From the NCBI RefSeq assembly GCF_963576615.1, contig NC_088708.1, positions 8,184,001 to 8,248,000 of the forward strand: DNA of 64,000 nt, in the 5' to 3' direction. A program made the position numbers and the translations under genes. Position 1 is the first letter of the stretch; the number at the start of each line of letters is the position of its first letter. Source of the stretch: Watersipora subatra (taxonomy: Eukaryota; Bryozoa; Gymnolaemata; Cheilostomatida; Watersiporidae). The notes under the pieces were generated by a model. The model was not told where the DNA came from. It searched no databases and saw only the letters and a program-made list of their open reading frames with translations. Below are positions 62,719 through 64,000 of this stretch, one piece after another.

Positions 62719-64000
62719 GTAATCAAATTCGATTTAAAGTCAATATATACACCGTAAAACCTCTAATTGAAGGTCACCTCCATTTGCCCACCACTTGATA
62801 ATCCTTGATCTTTACAAACCCATAATATCAATTGATCAGTAGAAAACTGTCCACAAAATTGTATTAATAATGAATCATTTACATCAAGTTTACATCAGTT
62901 TTGTGATGGCAGTGATTAACTGTTCGTTTTTGAGCTTTTAAGAGCTTGTAATCACGTTTCGACATATTTTGCACATACAACACAGCAGAGTAAGACATGG
63001 TGAATCTTTTGCTACCAAATAACTGTAATGTGAATTCTGTTGCAAGTCAACCCTTAAATACACACTTGACGCTAAGTTTTAGCATGTGTTTTTTAAACTA
63101 TTTTAATCAACTTGAACTTTTTCATCGCTAAAATTTTATCCCTTATCGGTTTCCGGCTTTGTTTTGAACATAATTTTTAGCCGACCTCATTAAAACCTTT
63201 TCCCACCTAATTCGACAAGAAAGCCAGAGCAATGCTTTTCTTGAAAATGGCCTCTTGAATACGTTACCATTTAATGGCCATCGAAAGGAGAAATTAAATT
63301 TTATTACTGTACCTTTGGAGTGACGTGACATGTCTGGTACATGTAATGAGTAAATATAGAAAGCGTATTAATGCTAATTATGTTACTGGGCATTTGAAAT
63401 TTAGGTTAATACGTAGCGAAGTAGGTTTTTGTTAGCAGGCTAAAAGAAGTTGTCTAATACTTTGCCTGAAGGGATCGCAACTCCATTTTTGCTACTGGTT
63501 TAAAAAAAATATAGTCAAACATTATAGATAACTCAAACTTCATGGAGCCGAGTGAAAGTGTTTGAGTTATACAAGTCTATGTATTTATTAGTAGATATAT
63601 GTACATATACAAACTATAATATAAACAAAAGCATAAATGGCTTGTTTTAAATGCTTTTAATGTAAAGTTTAGAAAATTTTTATCAGAAAGTATAGAGATT
63701 TTTCTATCACTTGAGATTTGTTTGTTGTTTTATGTGGTAGGACTGCCAGAACGTTTTCAGATTAAAATTGGCAAAACTTGATCGCTGTTGAAATGCTCAG
63801 AAGAAAAGACATCTTTTTCTTTTTAGCGTTTTAACCAAGATCAATTTTGCCGATTTTTCTTGAAGTTTATGCGAAGGTTACCTCGCTTTTCCTTGCCTTC
63901 GTAGGACCATCGCTAAACGGATGTTTGGTATAAATCAAATTTCACCAAGCCTTTAGAAAAGTTGTTGACAAAAATATTTTGCCGATGATGGTAATAACGA
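62719..64000. other. SCYL2 intron up to the window edge
   Basis: The last recognised SCYL2 exon ends with a GTAATC donor at 62719. No following exon was found before 64000, so this is read as intron. It holds the solo MITE arm and otherwise AT-rich sequence without recognisable features. Confidence 0.5.
62920..63053. mobile_element. Solo terminal arm of the long-TIR MITE, copy 3
   Basis: About 134 bp that match the right arm of copy 2, from TGTTCGTTTTTGAGC through GTAATGTGAATTCTGTTGCAA to GTCAACCC, then TTAA (63054-63057). The rest of the element is missing. A TTAA also lies at the broken side (62916-62919), perhaps by chance. Confidence 0.8.

Overview
This is a piece of a nuclear animal genome. 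It is AT-rich, with multi-exon genes, GT-AG introns of up to about 4 kb, many minisatellites, and small non-autonomous DNA transposons. The gene set (an octopamine/alpha-adrenergic-like receptor, an astacin-CCP-MAM protease, STARD7, RPP40, SCYL2) fits an invertebrate, most likely a lophotrochozoan. I cannot name the species. No bacterial, viral or LTR-type sequence was recognised.

Layout. (1) 1-4139: no gene; a 41-bp minisatellite and AT-rich simple sequence. (2) 4140-5555 (-): an intronless biogenic-amine GPCR, the only complete uninterrupted gene. (3) 9378-19893 (+): a secreted astacin metalloprotease with CCP and MAM domains in about ten exons. It has unusual changes around the active site and a frameshift in the last exon. 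(4) 21222-36037 (-): STARD7-like START-domain lipid-transfer protein in nine exons, with a long acidic C-terminal extension. (5) 39863-48208 (+): RPP40, the p40 subunit of RNase P, in seven exons that join in phase to a 367-residue protein. (6) about 52972 to beyond the right edge (+): SCYL2-like pseudokinase, with the N-terminus uncertain and the C-terminal half outside the window.

The genes are functionally unrelated. STARD7 and RPP40 are divergent across about 3.8 kb; RPP40 and SCYL2 are in tandem.

The most notable structure is in the introns. At least four elements flanked by TTAA lie here (27075-27790, 41952-43030, 43035-43776, 49865-50740), plus a solo end at 62920-63053. Two sit back to back on a shared TTAA and make up about 91% of RPP40 intron 2; one of these keeps an open frame for only the N-terminal part of a piggyBac-like transposase. 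Other mobile DNA includes a hAT-like MITE that split the A box of a tRNA-derived SINE, two Harbinger-like MITEs, a MITE with a 9-bp target duplication, and a 1.8-kb TA-flanked transposon. One 85-bp STARD7 exon is squeezed between two minisatellites, and RPP40 intron 6 carries a roughly 720-bp array of an 18-bp unit with higher-order structure.

Exon boundaries were inferred by eye from splice consensus, reading phase and remembered family sequences. They are firm where phases close (RPP40, most of STARD7, SCYL2 and the distal astacin exons) and approximate elsewhere.
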